Of a stretch of DNA of 5,705 nucleotides, positions 1 through 5,705 are shown piece after piece (position 1 is the stretch's first letter; every line of letters starts with the position of its first letter). The DNA is from JAAYUD01 sp036846645 (lineage in GTDB: Bacteria; Bacteroidota; Bacteroidia; Bacteroidales; Bacteroidaceae), in assembly GCA_036846645.1 (NCBI GenBank), contig DAIUBN010000179.1, positions 1 through 5,705 of the forward strand. The letters run 5' to 3'. Position numbers and translations under genes: made by a program. Under the pieces are notes generated by a model. That model saw nothing but the letters and a program-made list of their open reading frames with translations, made no database searches and was not told where the DNA came from.

Positions 1-1
1 T

Positions 2-448
2 ACAGCTTTGACCAGCGTTGACATACCAAATGTAACGACAATAGGCAATAACGCTTTCGATGGATGTAGTGCTCTGGCCAGCATCAATCTGCCCAAAGTA
101 ACGAGTATAGGCGAACAAGCATTCCAGGGCTGTTCAGCTCTCACCGAAATCAATCTGCCAATGCTCCAAACATTCACCGGTGGTGCAGTATTCAACAACT
201 GTACAAACCTTACCAAGATTACATTGGGCGGCGGCACAGGCTGGGGAGGATTTTTAGGAATCAATACAAAGAACAGTGAAAGCCTCTTTAATGGCATTGG
301 CAATAATTGCACACTCCATTTGCCCGCAGATCAAGAGGTAGCTGGTACTGTATGGACTGTAGTATTGAGCGATGGTACTAAGCAAGCACAAACAGTTAGT
401 GTTACTGCTTTTGCACACATCTATGTAGGAACGACTCAAATAAAATAA
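2..448 (+). CDS. BspA-like leucine-rich repeat protein, C-terminal part
   Basis: The reading frame is open from the left edge, so the N-terminus and any signal peptide lie outside the window; the TTG at position 8 is an internal leucine codon, not a start. Three consecutive repeats of 22-23 residues are visible, each of the form LTxIxLPxVTxIGxxAFxGCSA, the signature of the Treponema/BspA-type LRR_5 family. They are followed by a fourth partial repeat (LTKITLGGG) and a roughly 65-residue non-repeat tail ending VGTTQIK. In Bacteroidales such proteins are usually secreted or surface-exposed and are thought to mediate binding to host or bacterial surfaces. No C-terminal sorting domain is evident in the tail. 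A strong terminator 30 bases after the stop closes the gene. The family call is secure; ligand and exact location cannot be judged from this fragment. Confidence 0.85.
   Translation, partial: TALTSVDIPNVTTIGNNAFDGCSALASINLPKVTSIGEQAFQGCSALTEINLPMLQTFTGGAVFNNCTNLTKITLGGGTGWGGFLGINTKNSESLFNGIGNNCTLHLPADQEVAGTVWTVVLSDGTKQAQTVSVTAFAHIYVGTTQIK
8..208 (+). repeat. LRR-coding tandem repeats (66-69 bp units)
   Basis: Three in-frame units lie at 8-73, 74-139 and 140-208. The first two are 22 codons each and share the pattern IxLPxVTxIGxxAFxGCSA almost exactly. The third is 23 codons and more diverged (AVFNNCTN instead of AFxGCSA). They encode stacked LRR turns of the protein described above and are coding repeats, not a mobile element. 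Confidence 0.8.
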
Positions 449-478
449 ATAACAATACAAGTTATAATAGTCGTAAAG

Positions 479-511
479 CGGAGTGTATCGTGATGATATG
501 CTCCGTTTTTT
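479..511 (+). terminator. Intrinsic terminator of the LRR gene
   Basis: The RNA from the plus strand forms an 11-bp stem (479-489 with 495-505, starting CGGAG and closing CTCCG) around a GTGAT loop. It is followed by six T's and then ATTTT. Two of the pairs are G-U wobbles in the plus-strand RNA; on the minus strand they become A-C mismatches and the T tract is lost. The element therefore fits rightward termination only, after the LRR gene. Confidence 0.88.
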
Positions 512-615
512 ATTTTGAAACAATCACTATGATACAATATGATATACAAAATGGTATGCAGTGCAGAAATCAACCAAATAGAAGTACGAAATATCTCCAA
601 CAAACTGTAGATAAC

Positions 616-990
616 CTACCCCACTTTCATGAATGCGAAGTATACCGCCATAATGAGACAGACAAAGGCAGCAACGTGATTCCAATGAAATGTTTCGCCT
701 TTGAAAAGCAAGGTAGTGAAGATAGTGAACACCATGAGGGTGATGACTTCTTGAATCACCTTGAGCTGAATGAGTGAAAACGGACCGCCATTGCCCGAGA
801 AACCAATGCGATTGGCTGGTATCTGAAAAGAATACTCGGCAAGTGCGATGCTCCACGAAAAAAGTATAACCAAATAGAGTGGCCAGTTGGATATTACCTT
901 CATCTCTTGCAGTTTGAGATGTCCGTACCAAGCGAAAGTCATAAAGATGTTGGAGACAATGAGAAGGAGTACAGTATATAATGATTTCAT
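616..990 (-). CDS. DMT-family small membrane protein (DUF486)
   Basis: This 124-residue protein is almost entirely hydrophobic, with four predicted membrane segments near residues 4-22, 36-54, 78-96 and 104-121. It carries the conserved blocks of the DUF486/DMT_6 family: FMTFAWYGHLK (16-26), AEYSFQIPANRIG (51-63) and FSLIQLKVIQEVITL (71-85). Its length matches that family (about 110-120 residues), so the gene looks complete. Members belong to the drug/metabolite transporter superfamily and are half-size units expected to sit in the inner membrane, probably as dimers; no substrate is established, so none is assigned. The ATG at 990 follows AT-rich DNA and has a Bacteroides-type promoter about 27 bases upstream. 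The gene converges with the LRR gene. No clear terminator of its own is visible in the 100 bases after the stop. Confidence 0.9.
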   Translation of the reverse strand: MKSLYTVLLLIVSNIFMTFAWYGHLKLQEMKVISNWPLYLVILFSWSIALAEYSFQIPANRIGFSGNGGPFSLIQLKVIQEVITLMVFTIFTTLLFKGETFHWNHVAAFVCLIMAVYFAFMKVG

Positions 991-1016
991 TCTATATGTT
1001 ATTTTATAAACGGGTG

Positions 1017-1047
1017 CAAAGTTAGATAAAATAATAGAAATAACATA
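1017..1047 (-). promoter_or_regulatory. Bacteroides-type promoter of the DUF486 gene
   Basis: Reading leftward, the -7 box TAACTTTG (1017-1024) matches TAnnTTTG perfectly. A TATG (1044-1047), one mismatch from the TTTG -33 box, lies 19 bases upstream. Transcription would start near 1010 and give a leader of about 20 bases. The 82-bp palindrome begins only 16 bases further upstream. Confidence 0.65.
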
Positions 1048-1062
1048 AGGACATGATTGAAG

Positions 1063-1144
1063 AATCGTCTTGAAGTATTGATTGAAACGTCCTCACGTTT
1101 TGAATGAATCATCAAGACGTTTCGCACAAAACATGAAGACGATT
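1063..1144. repeat. 82-bp imperfect palindrome of inverted 22-bp units
   Basis: Four 22-bp units begin with CGTC. Two read rightward (1066-1087 and 1088-1109) and two read leftward (1098-1119 and 1120-1141), the inner pair overlapping at the centre. Hand alignment gives 16 of 22 identities between the leftward unit at 1120-1141 and each of the other three. The whole is concentric about position 1103/1104. Outer arms AATCGTCTT (1063-1071) and AAGACGATT (1136-1144) pair perfectly, as do inner arms GAAACGTC (1084-1091) and GACGTTTC (1116-1123). By hand 28 of 41 opposed positions are complementary. An alternative small hairpin AAACGT-CCTC-ACGTTT lies at 1085-1100. Units abut without spacers, so it is not a CRISPR. 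Function is unknown; it could be a REP-like element or an upstream regulatory site. Confidence 0.65.
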
Positions 1145-1145
1145 T

Positions 1146-1229
1146 TTAAGGAGTAGAATAGTCATGCACGATTGCCACTATACCCTGACGCATCAACTCG
1201 CTGACAACGAATGCTATAGATGTGTACAT
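1146..1229 (-). CDS. Doubtful 27-codon ORF
   Basis: The frame reads MYTSIAFVVSELMRQ and ends in IVHDYSTP before a TAA. The same frame stays open upstream, without another ATG, to about 1312, giving roughly 53 stop-free codons in all. The peptide has a plausible hydrophobic-then-helical composition, but I recognise no family. There is no clear ribosome-binding site or promoter, and the stop lies two bases from the repeat palindrome. It may be chance, a decayed gene or part of the repeat element. It is reported because it is too short to be found by usual gene calling. Confidence 0.15.
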   Translation of the reverse strand: MYTSIAFVVSELMRQGIVAIVHDYSTP

Positions 1230-1261
1230 ACTACACCGCCAGCGAAGATGAGGCTCAAAAT

Positions 1262-1363
1262 CGAGTCCACAGTATATTCTAATCACGTTTTTTAAAATCA
1301 ACCTCTGTTTAGAATGTTTCTAAGTTTAGCTTGTTCGTAAATGACGTATCCACAGTATACTGT
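1262..1363. repeat. 15-bp direct repeat and 12-bp perfect palindrome
   Basis: CGAGTCCACAGTATA (1262-1276) and CGTATCCACAGTATA (1345-1359) match at 13 of 15 positions and lie 83 bases apart. The second copy runs into ACAGTATACTGT (1352-1363), a perfect 12-bp palindrome. This could be a protein-binding site, a duplication scar or chance; nothing in the surroundings identifies a mobile element. Confidence 0.4.
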
Positions 1364-1478
1364 AGAGCCACTTTTAATATACATTTCTCACGGCAGTGCA
1401 TATAGTACACAGCAAAAGCATTATGGCACAGCACTTTATTGCGTAGGGGTTGAGTGGCAATAGCATTTGGGGATTTTG

Positions 1479-2774
1479 TTATATCATATATTTCCATGCC
1501 GGTACGACGTGAATAGTATAACCATCAGCTTCTATAACAGACTCTTCTTCCATTGTCAATATATATAGCTGGTCGCAATGAGTATCATGGGCAGCCTCGA
1601 GCAAACCATCCAATTCTCTTTGGTAAGTATCGGTGGCATTCATGGACCATGTGACTTGGTATAACGCCTTGACTTTGAAATCTTCTTGAAGCACAAAATC
1701 ACATTCTTTCTTGCCACGAAAATAAGATAACTTTCCATCAATAGGAAGTGTGCGATTCAAATGCAGAAATACCAGATTCTCGAGTAATTTACCTCTGTCA
1801 TCGGAAGAAGGATGAATAAAAATGGAGCGCAAACCATTGTCGATACAATAATATTTGTTGTCGGACAATGACTCTTTGACAAGCGAAGCAGTATAGCGGG
1901 GCAAAGAAAAGAACAGATACATAGATTTGGTTTGCTCTATCCATTCATATAAAGAATTCTTGCCAATACTGACACCCTGAGATTTCATTTCATTGTATAT
2001 CTTATTAATAGAAGTAGGTTTTGTCAAATTGGTCATCACTCTACTAACAAAATACTTCACACTTTGAGGATTGGTGATACCATAATGTTCTATCATATCC
2101 TTATATATCATCACATAATAATACTCCTGCAATATCCGATCACGATAAATAGTACGAGACAAAGCAATCTCAGGAAAAGCCCCATAAAAAAGATAATCTT
2201 TGAAGGCATTGACAATCAATGCCCGATTGGCAGAAGAATGATAATTGGTATCAATACCTTTGAAAGAACAATATTCGGAAAATGACAAAGGATACTCTTC
2301 ATATTGCAAACAACGTCCACGAAGAGAAGACGATATCTCGGAAGATAACATTTTGGAATTACTTCCCGTAATGAATATATGCTTGCAATATTGCTCATAG
2401 ATGCGACGGACGAACTGTTCCCACCCATCAGCCATCTGCACTTCATCGAAAAACATATAAACATCTTTCAACATGATAGCAGGATACAGCTCTCTATAAG
2501 ATTGTATAATCAAGTCAAATTCATCCTTCTGAAAATCGAATCTCTCATCATCAAAATTCAAAAACAATATCTGTTCCTTCTTTACTCCATATTTACCAAT
2601 GAGTGTATTCATCAGATAAAACAATAAAGAGGACTTACCGCAACGTCTCACACCTGGCACAGTAATAATCTTGTCGGCATCTATAGGTAGTTGAAGTTCA
2701 CGCTGATATACGTCAATAGGCAATGAATCTTGGAAGTCGACGATGAGCTGTTTGATTAGTTCTTTCTCTATCAT
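1479..2774 (-). CDS. AAA-family ATPase with DUF4143 domain
   Basis: This 431-residue protein has the AAA_14 plus DUF4143 architecture common in gut Bacteroidales. The Walker A loop GVRRCGKSSLL is at 41-51 and Walker B VYMFFDEV at 105-112 (D110, E111). A sensor-1-like ITGSNS is at 135-140 and candidate arginine-finger residues lie in SLRGR (150-154). The C-terminal half (about 210-431) is the DUF4143 region, with a winged-helix-like middle followed by a fold related to PD-(D/E)XK nucleases. E332 (LLENLVF) and D359 (KKECDFV) remain, but the position where a catalytic lysine is expected reads QVT (373-375), so nuclease activity is doubtful. The cellular role of these ATPases is unclear; some suggest mobile-element or defence links, but nothing adjacent supports either. 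Length is normal and no frameshift is seen. The ATG at 2774 is the first in frame after a perfect promoter, without a Shine-Dalgarno sequence. It is a single-gene unit, separated from the upstream gene by a terminator. Confidence 0.92.
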   Translation of the reverse strand: MIEKELIKQLIVDFQDSLPIDVYQRELQLPIDADKIITVPGVRRCGKSSLLFYLMNTLIGKYGVKKEQILFLNFDDERFDFQKDEFDLIIQSYRELYPAIMLKDVYMFFDEVQMADGWEQFVRRIYEQYCKHIFITGSNSKMLSSEISSSLRGRCLQYEEYPLSFSEYCSFKGIDTNYHSSANRALIVNAFKDYLFYGAFPEIALSRTIYRDRILQEYYYVMIYKDMIEHYGITNPQSVKYFVSRVMTNLTKPTSINKIYNEMKSQGVSIGKNSLYEWIEQTKSMYLFFSLPRYTASLVKESLSDNKYYCIDNGLRSIFIHPSSDDRGKLLENLVFLHLNRTLPIDGKLSYFRGKKECDFVLQEDFKVKALYQVTWSMNATDTYQRELDGLLEAAHDTHCDQLYILTMEEESVIEADGYTIHVVPAWKYMI

Positions 2775-2812
2775 AAAGACAATATAATTAATTTGTTTCC
2801 TTTTGAGAAAGA

Positions 2813-2843
2813 CAAAAATAGATAATATTTTCCTTATAGCAAA
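2813..2843 (-). promoter_or_regulatory. Consensus Bacteroides promoter of the ATPase gene
   Basis: Reading leftward, TTTG (2840-2843) is followed after exactly 19 bases by TATTTTTG (2813-2820), a full match to the Bacteroides TTTG-N19-21-TAnnTTTG promoter. Transcription would begin near 2808, giving a leader of roughly 30-35 bases before the ATG at 2774. Confidence 0.8.
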
Positions 2844-2884
2844 GAAACTATATGCAATTTTGTTCTAAATCGGGTCAGAGGCAC

Positions 2885-2925
2885 AAAAAAAAAGCAGGAC
2901 CTTGCACTTCTGCAAAGTCCCACTT
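2885..2925 (-). terminator. Intrinsic terminator of the NagB/PIG-L fusion gene
   Basis: In the leftward RNA, AAGTGGGACTTTGCA pairs over 15 bp with TGCAAGGTCCTGCTT around a GAAG loop (arms 2911-2925 and 2892-2906), running into a tract of nine T's (2885-2893). Three pairs are G-U wobbles only in the leftward RNA and become A-C mismatches in the other direction. This fits termination of the fusion gene, whose stop is 30 bases upstream, and insulates the ATPase promoter that follows. Confidence 0.92.
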
Positions 2926-2954
2926 GTGAGTATTACCTTCTATAATAAGTATCT

Positions 2955-4946
2955 TTATAGTGGAATGTACTGAACGAAAGCTTCCATAGCTTCGTAGGAT
3001 GCCAAACCGAGTTTATCGTAGATTGATGCGGTATTACGGTTGCGGTCTTCACTACGCTGCCAGAACAGACGTTCGTCGTTGCCCAAGAATGGAGCACTTT
3101 CCATTTGTGACTGATGCTTCAAGATGCTATTACGTTTAGCACGAAGTTCTTCAGGACTCAATGGAACAGCCATTTCGATGTTCTCAATTTCCCATTCTGC
3201 CCATGCACCACGATACATCCAGATACGGCAATCTTTGAGCCATTCGGCCTTTGCTTCTTTCTCCAAATCGATAGCAGCAAGTACGGCATTAGTACATACT
3301 TTGTGCGTTCCGTGAGGATCGGCCAAGTCGCCAGCAACGAAGATTTCTTGAGGTTGAACCTTCTGCAAGAGTGCACGAACAATCTTCACATCAGCTTCGC
3401 CGAGTGGATTCTTCTCGATACGACCTGTTTCGTAGAATGGCAAGTCGAGGAAATGAACGCGTTCCAAAGGAATCTTATTGTAAGTACAAGCGGTACGAGC
3501 CTCGCCACGACGAATCAGACCTTTGATAGTCAGGATATCACGAGAATCAATATCACCATCTTTCTTCTTATCTAAGAATTTACGGATATCGGCATACTTA
3601 TCAGTAATCACCTTATCAGTAGAATTATTGAATATCTGATTGAAACCATTGATGAAGTGCAAGAAACGGATAACTTCTTCATCGCCAACAGCGATATTAC
3701 CAGAAGTTTCGTATGCCAAATGTACTTCATGTTTCTGTTCTACCAAACGACGAATTGTGCCACCCATAGAAATGACATCATCATCGGGGTGCGGAGAGAA
3801 AACAATAACACGTTTAGGGAATGGTTTGGCACGCTCAGGACGATAAGTATCATCTGCATTTGGTTTGCCACCAGGCCATCCGGTAATGGTATGTTGAAGA
3901 TCGTTGAATATCTTGATATTGACATTGTAGGCCGAGCCGAACTTAGCCAACAATTCACTCAAACCATTTTCATTATAGTCACGGTTAGTGAGTTTCAAGA
4001 TTGGTTTGCCGGTGAGCTGACATAACCAAACAATAGAGCTACGAATCAGTTTATCATCCCAATCGCAAGAAGTAACCAACCAAGGACGACGGATACGAGT
4101 CAGATCGTTGGCTGAAGAAAGATCGAGTACTACTCGACTATTGTTGTGCGACTGAAGATAAGAAGCAGGAATAGAATCCGTCATTTCGCCCTCAACACAG
4201 CGTTTCACCATATCGGCTTTCTCTTCGCCCCATGCCAGCAAGAAGATTTTCTTTGCAGCCAGGATAGTAGAAACGCCCATTGTGATAGAACTGACTGGAG
4301 TATTCTCTATCTTACCAAATATCTTTGTTGCCTCGTTGCGAGAATCGTTATCGAGCAAAATAAGACGTGTGGTAGAGTTGATGCGCGAACCGGGTTCGTT
4401 GAAAGCGATATTTCCTACACGGCCAATACCGAGTATAGCGATATCGATACCACCAAAGCTCTCTATACGTTGTTCATATAGACGGCAATACTCGAAGATA
4501 TCTGTCTGAGCAATAGTACCCGTTGGAGAGAAAACGTTCTGCATATCAATATCAACATGGTCGAGCAACATTTCTTTAAGGAAATTCAAATTGCTATTCA
4601 CTGCCCCTTTAGACAATGGATAGTACTCGTACATATTAAATACGATAACATTAGAGAAGCTCAATCCTTCTTTTTCGTGCATTCTGACCAGCTCCGCATA
4701 AAGAGAGCGAGGAGAATTGCCACCAGGCAAAGCCAAGACACAGAAGCGGCCATCTCTTTGTTTGTTACGAATTGTTTGTGCGATCTCGAGAGCAACGTGT
4801 TGTGTACCTTCCTCAACTGAGGCATAAATGTCGGTAGGGATTTTTTCGAATCGGGTTAGCACCGATCTCTCAAAAGCATTCTCAGGTCTGAAATACTTCG
4901 GTGACACATTCTTGAGACTGATTTGAGAAGTTAGGTTTGTTTTCAT
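2955..4946 (-). CDS. NagB-like / PIG-L deacetylase-like fusion protein
   Basis: This 663-residue cytoplasmic protein (no signal peptide or membrane segment) joins two enzyme folds. Residues about 35-285 resemble glucosamine-6-phosphate deaminase: sugar-phosphate loop LALPGGNSPRSLY (71-83), FNMYEYYPL (103-111) and GIGRVGNIAFNEPGS (173-187). Residues about 378-663 resemble PIG-L/LmbE N-deacetylases: FSPHPDDDVISMGGT (383-397) and DPHGTHKV (543-550), giving a likely zinc site of H386, D389 and H548 with D388 as general base. Against E. coli NagB, catalytic D72, D141 and H143 are replaced by Y106, V177 and N179; only E148 (E184 here) is kept. The first domain may therefore bind sugar phosphate without deaminating it, while the second may remove acetyl from an amino sugar. 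Databases often label such fusions glucosamine-6-phosphate deaminase; that name should be treated cautiously and no nagB symbol is given. The ATG at 4946 is about 75 bases below a -7 box. The gene is complete and ends in a strong terminator. Confidence 0.9.
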   Translation of the reverse strand: MKTNLTSQISLKNVSPKYFRPENAFERSVLTRFEKIPTDIYASVEEGTQHVALEIAQTIRNKQRDGRFCVLALPGGNSPRSLYAELVRMHEKEGLSFSNVIVFNMYEYYPLSKGAVNSNLNFLKEMLLDHVDIDMQNVFSPTGTIAQTDIFEYCRLYEQRIESFGGIDIAILGIGRVGNIAFNEPGSRINSTTRLILLDNDSRNEATKIFGKIENTPVSSITMGVSTILAAKKIFLLAWGEEKADMVKRCVEGEMTDSIPASYLQSHNNSRVVLDLSSANDLTRIRRPWLVTSCDWDDKLIRSSIVWLCQLTGKPILKLTNRDYNENGLSELLAKFGSAYNVNIKIFNDLQHTITGWPGGKPNADDTYRPERAKPFPKRVIVFSPHPDDDVISMGGTIRRLVEQKHEVHLAYETSGNIAVGDEEVIRFLHFINGFNQIFNNSTDKVITDKYADIRKFLDKKKDGDIDSRDILTIKGLIRRGEARTACTYNKIPLERVHFLDLPFYETGRIEKNPLGEADVKIVRALLQKVQPQEIFVAGDLADPHGTHKVCTNAVLAAIDLEKEAKAEWLKDCRIWMYRGAWAEWEIENIEMAVPLSPEELRAKRNSILKHQSQMESAPFLGNDERLFWQRSEDRNRNTASIYDKLGLASYEAMEAFVQYIPL

Positions 4947-5020
4947 TACAGTAGATATATTTAATTTAGAAAAATAAATGTTCTCAACAAAAAGTTATTT
5001 CTTCATCTTAAATTGTACTG

Positions 5021-5028
5021 CAAAGTTA
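5021..5028 (-). promoter_or_regulatory. Probable -7 box for the NagB/PIG-L fusion gene
   Basis: Reading leftward, TAACTTTG matches the Bacteroides -7 consensus TAnnTTTG and is identical to the box of the DUF486 gene. No TTTG is found 19-21 bases upstream; only an AT-rich stretch is there. Transcription would start near 5014, leaving a leader of about 68 bases with no evident riboswitch fold. Confidence 0.55.
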
Positions 5029-5057
5029 GTTATTACCAAATTAAAAAACTATTTTTG
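5026..5057 (+). promoter_or_regulatory. Probable promoter of the exported-protein gene
   Basis: TATTTTTG (5050-5057) is a full match to TAnnTTTG, with TTAG (5026-5029), one mismatch from TTTG, 20 bases upstream. The ATG at 5078 lies 20 bases after the box, so the leader would be very short. The -33 region overlaps the opposing -7 box of the fusion gene, so the two promoters may interfere or share a regulator. Confidence 0.5.
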
Positions 5058-5077
5058 CAATTAAAATAGTGTTATAT

Positions 5078-5705
5078 ATGAAGAAAATATTATTTACTAT
5101 ATGTTTATTATCCTTAATTAGTACTGCTCTATGGTCTCAGCAACAAGATTCTATTGTCGGAGTACGATTGCAGAATTACTTTTCACAATACAAAAAGACA
5201 TACGTCACCCCCAAACTGTCTTCATTCAATATAGATTACGATAAACGCACCATTAATATATATGCTTCCGAAGCTTTCGGCTATCAGGCCTTCCGACCGG
5301 AAAATGTAGATAGTATTTATCAAGATATGAAATCTTTGCTGCCTGGACCGATAAGATTTTTTAATACTACACTCTATACAGACGGTAAACCGATAGAACA
5401 GCTTATACCTAATATATATAGGAGAAGGTTGAAGAAAGATGCAGAGCGAATGGAAACAGACTTGATTTCCGAATCGGCGCCATGGGTAACACCTTTATCA
5501 TCAGCATTCAAAGTGACCCGCGGACTTCAGAAAAGACACATAGGATTATGGCAAAGTCATGGCAAGTATTATGCTAAAGGAAACGGATGGTTGTGGCAAC
5601 GTCCCCGATTGTTCTGCACCACCGAAGATTTGTTTTCTCAATCGTTTATCGTTCCCTACCTGATTCCGATGCTCGAACATGCCGGAGCATACGTCTTCAC
5701 CCCCC
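5078..5705 (+). CDS. Exported xanthan lyase/golvesin-C-like protein, N-terminal part
   Basis: The frame is open to the right edge, giving 209 residues of a longer protein. It starts MKKILFTICLLSLISTALWS followed by QQQD, a type I signal peptide with likely cleavage before Q21, as often seen in Bacteroidetes. C9 is too close to the N-terminus and lacks a lipobox, so it is not a lipoprotein. The mature region contains IGLWQSHGKYY and GWLWQRPRLFCTTEDLFSQS, then VPYLIPMLEHAGAYVFTP at the edge. I recall this pattern from Bacteroides proteins labelled xanthan lyase or golvesin C-terminal-like, large periplasmic or secreted proteins that may also carry an N-acetylmuramoyl-L-alanine amidase-like domain. 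Those later domains are not in the window, so enzyme activity is unproven. The ATG at 5078 is supported by the signal peptide and the promoter box just upstream. The gene is divergent from the NagB/PIG-L fusion. Confidence 0.72.
   Translation, partial: MKKILFTICLLSLISTALWSQQQDSIVGVRLQNYFSQYKKTYVTPKLSSFNIDYDKRTINIYASEAFGYQAFRPENVDSIYQDMKSLLPGPIRFFNTTLYTDGKPIEQLIPNIYRRRLKKDAERMETDLISESAPWVTPLSSAFKVTRGLQKRHIGLWQSHGKYYAKGNGWLWQRPRLFCTTEDLFSQSFIVPYLIPMLEHAGAYVFTP

Larger units (their letters stand above)
991..1478. other. 488-bp intergenic region without a convincing gene
   Basis: It holds the DUF486 promoter (1017-1047), an 82-bp palindrome of 22-bp units (1063-1144), a doubtful small ORF (1146-1229) and a direct repeat with a perfect palindrome (1262-1363). 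From about 1365 to 1478 I see nothing definite, including no clear terminator for the ATPase gene that ends at 1479. No tRNA, rRNA or recognisable transposase remnant was found by eye. Confidence 0.7.

Noticed and set aside
479..511. Bidirectional terminator also serving the DUF486 gene
   Set aside because: In the leftward RNA two stem pairs become A-C mismatches and no adequate T tract follows.
527..931. 134-codon minus-strand ORF across the DUF486 gene
   Set aside because: It lies in another frame of a clearly conserved membrane protein and has no family resemblance.
1063..1144. CRISPR array reading of the 22-bp units
   Set aside because: The units abut directly with no spacers, are degenerate, and run in both orientations; no cas gene is present.
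1309..1497. 62-codon minus-strand ORF overlapping the end of the ATPase gene
   Set aside because: It overlaps the ATPase 3' end by 19 bases in another frame, matches no family I know, has no promoter or ribosome-binding site, and its composition looks like translated intergenic DNA.
3114..4025. Plus-strand ORFs of 68-153 codons opposite the NagB/PIG-L fusion
   Set aside because: They are antisense to a gene with strong motifs throughout and show no recognisable protein features.
4995..5006. Three-codon mini-ORF (M-K-K-stop) in the leader of the fusion gene
   Set aside because: So short an ORF in AT-rich DNA is expected by chance, and no attenuator hairpin accompanies it.
5078..5107. Lipoprotein signal around C9 of the exported protein
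   Set aside because: The residues before the cysteine (FTI) do not form a lipobox and the cysteine lies too near the N-terminus; a type I signal peptide fits better.

Overview
The window looks like chromosomal DNA from Bacteroides or a close Bacteroidales relative. Three things point there: promoter boxes of the Bacteroides type (TAnnTTTG, once with a perfect TTTG 19 bases upstream), start codons preceded by AT-rich DNA instead of Shine-Dalgarno sequences, and gene families typical of gut Bacteroidales (a BspA-like leucine-rich-repeat protein, a DUF4143 ATPase, a NagB/PIG-L fusion and a 'xanthan lyase' type exported protein). The genus is inferred from these features, not proven.

Layout, left to right. 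Bases 2-448 (+) are the 3' end of a BspA-like LRR protein, closed by a strong intrinsic terminator at 479-511. Bases 616-990 (-) encode a small four-helix membrane protein of the DMT/DUF486 family with its own promoter at 1017-1047. Bases 991-1478 hold no convincing gene. They carry an 82-bp imperfect palindrome built from inverted pairs of 22-bp units (1063-1144), a doubtful 27-codon ORF, and a near-identical 15-bp direct repeat next to a 12-bp perfect palindrome. Bases 1479-2774 (-) encode an AAA ATPase with a C-terminal DUF4143 domain, preceded by a textbook Bacteroides promoter (2813-2843). Bases 2955-4946 (-) encode a 663-residue fusion of a glucosamine-6-phosphate deaminase-like domain and a PIG-L/LmbE deacetylase-like domain, with a strong terminator at 2885-2925. 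A short divergent promoter region (4947-5077) separates it from a rightward gene at 5078, an exported protein of the xanthan lyase/golvesin-C-like family that runs off the window.

How the genes relate. Each gene appears to be its own transcription unit; no operon is visible. The fusion and the divergent exported protein share one promoter region and may be co-regulated, possibly around amino-sugar or cell-wall/glycan turnover, but that is inference. The most notable point is that the deaminase domain of the fusion lacks three of the four classical NagB catalytic residues, while the zinc-site motifs of the deacetylase-like domain look intact. The second is the unexplained 22-bp-unit palindrome just upstream of the DUF486 promoter.
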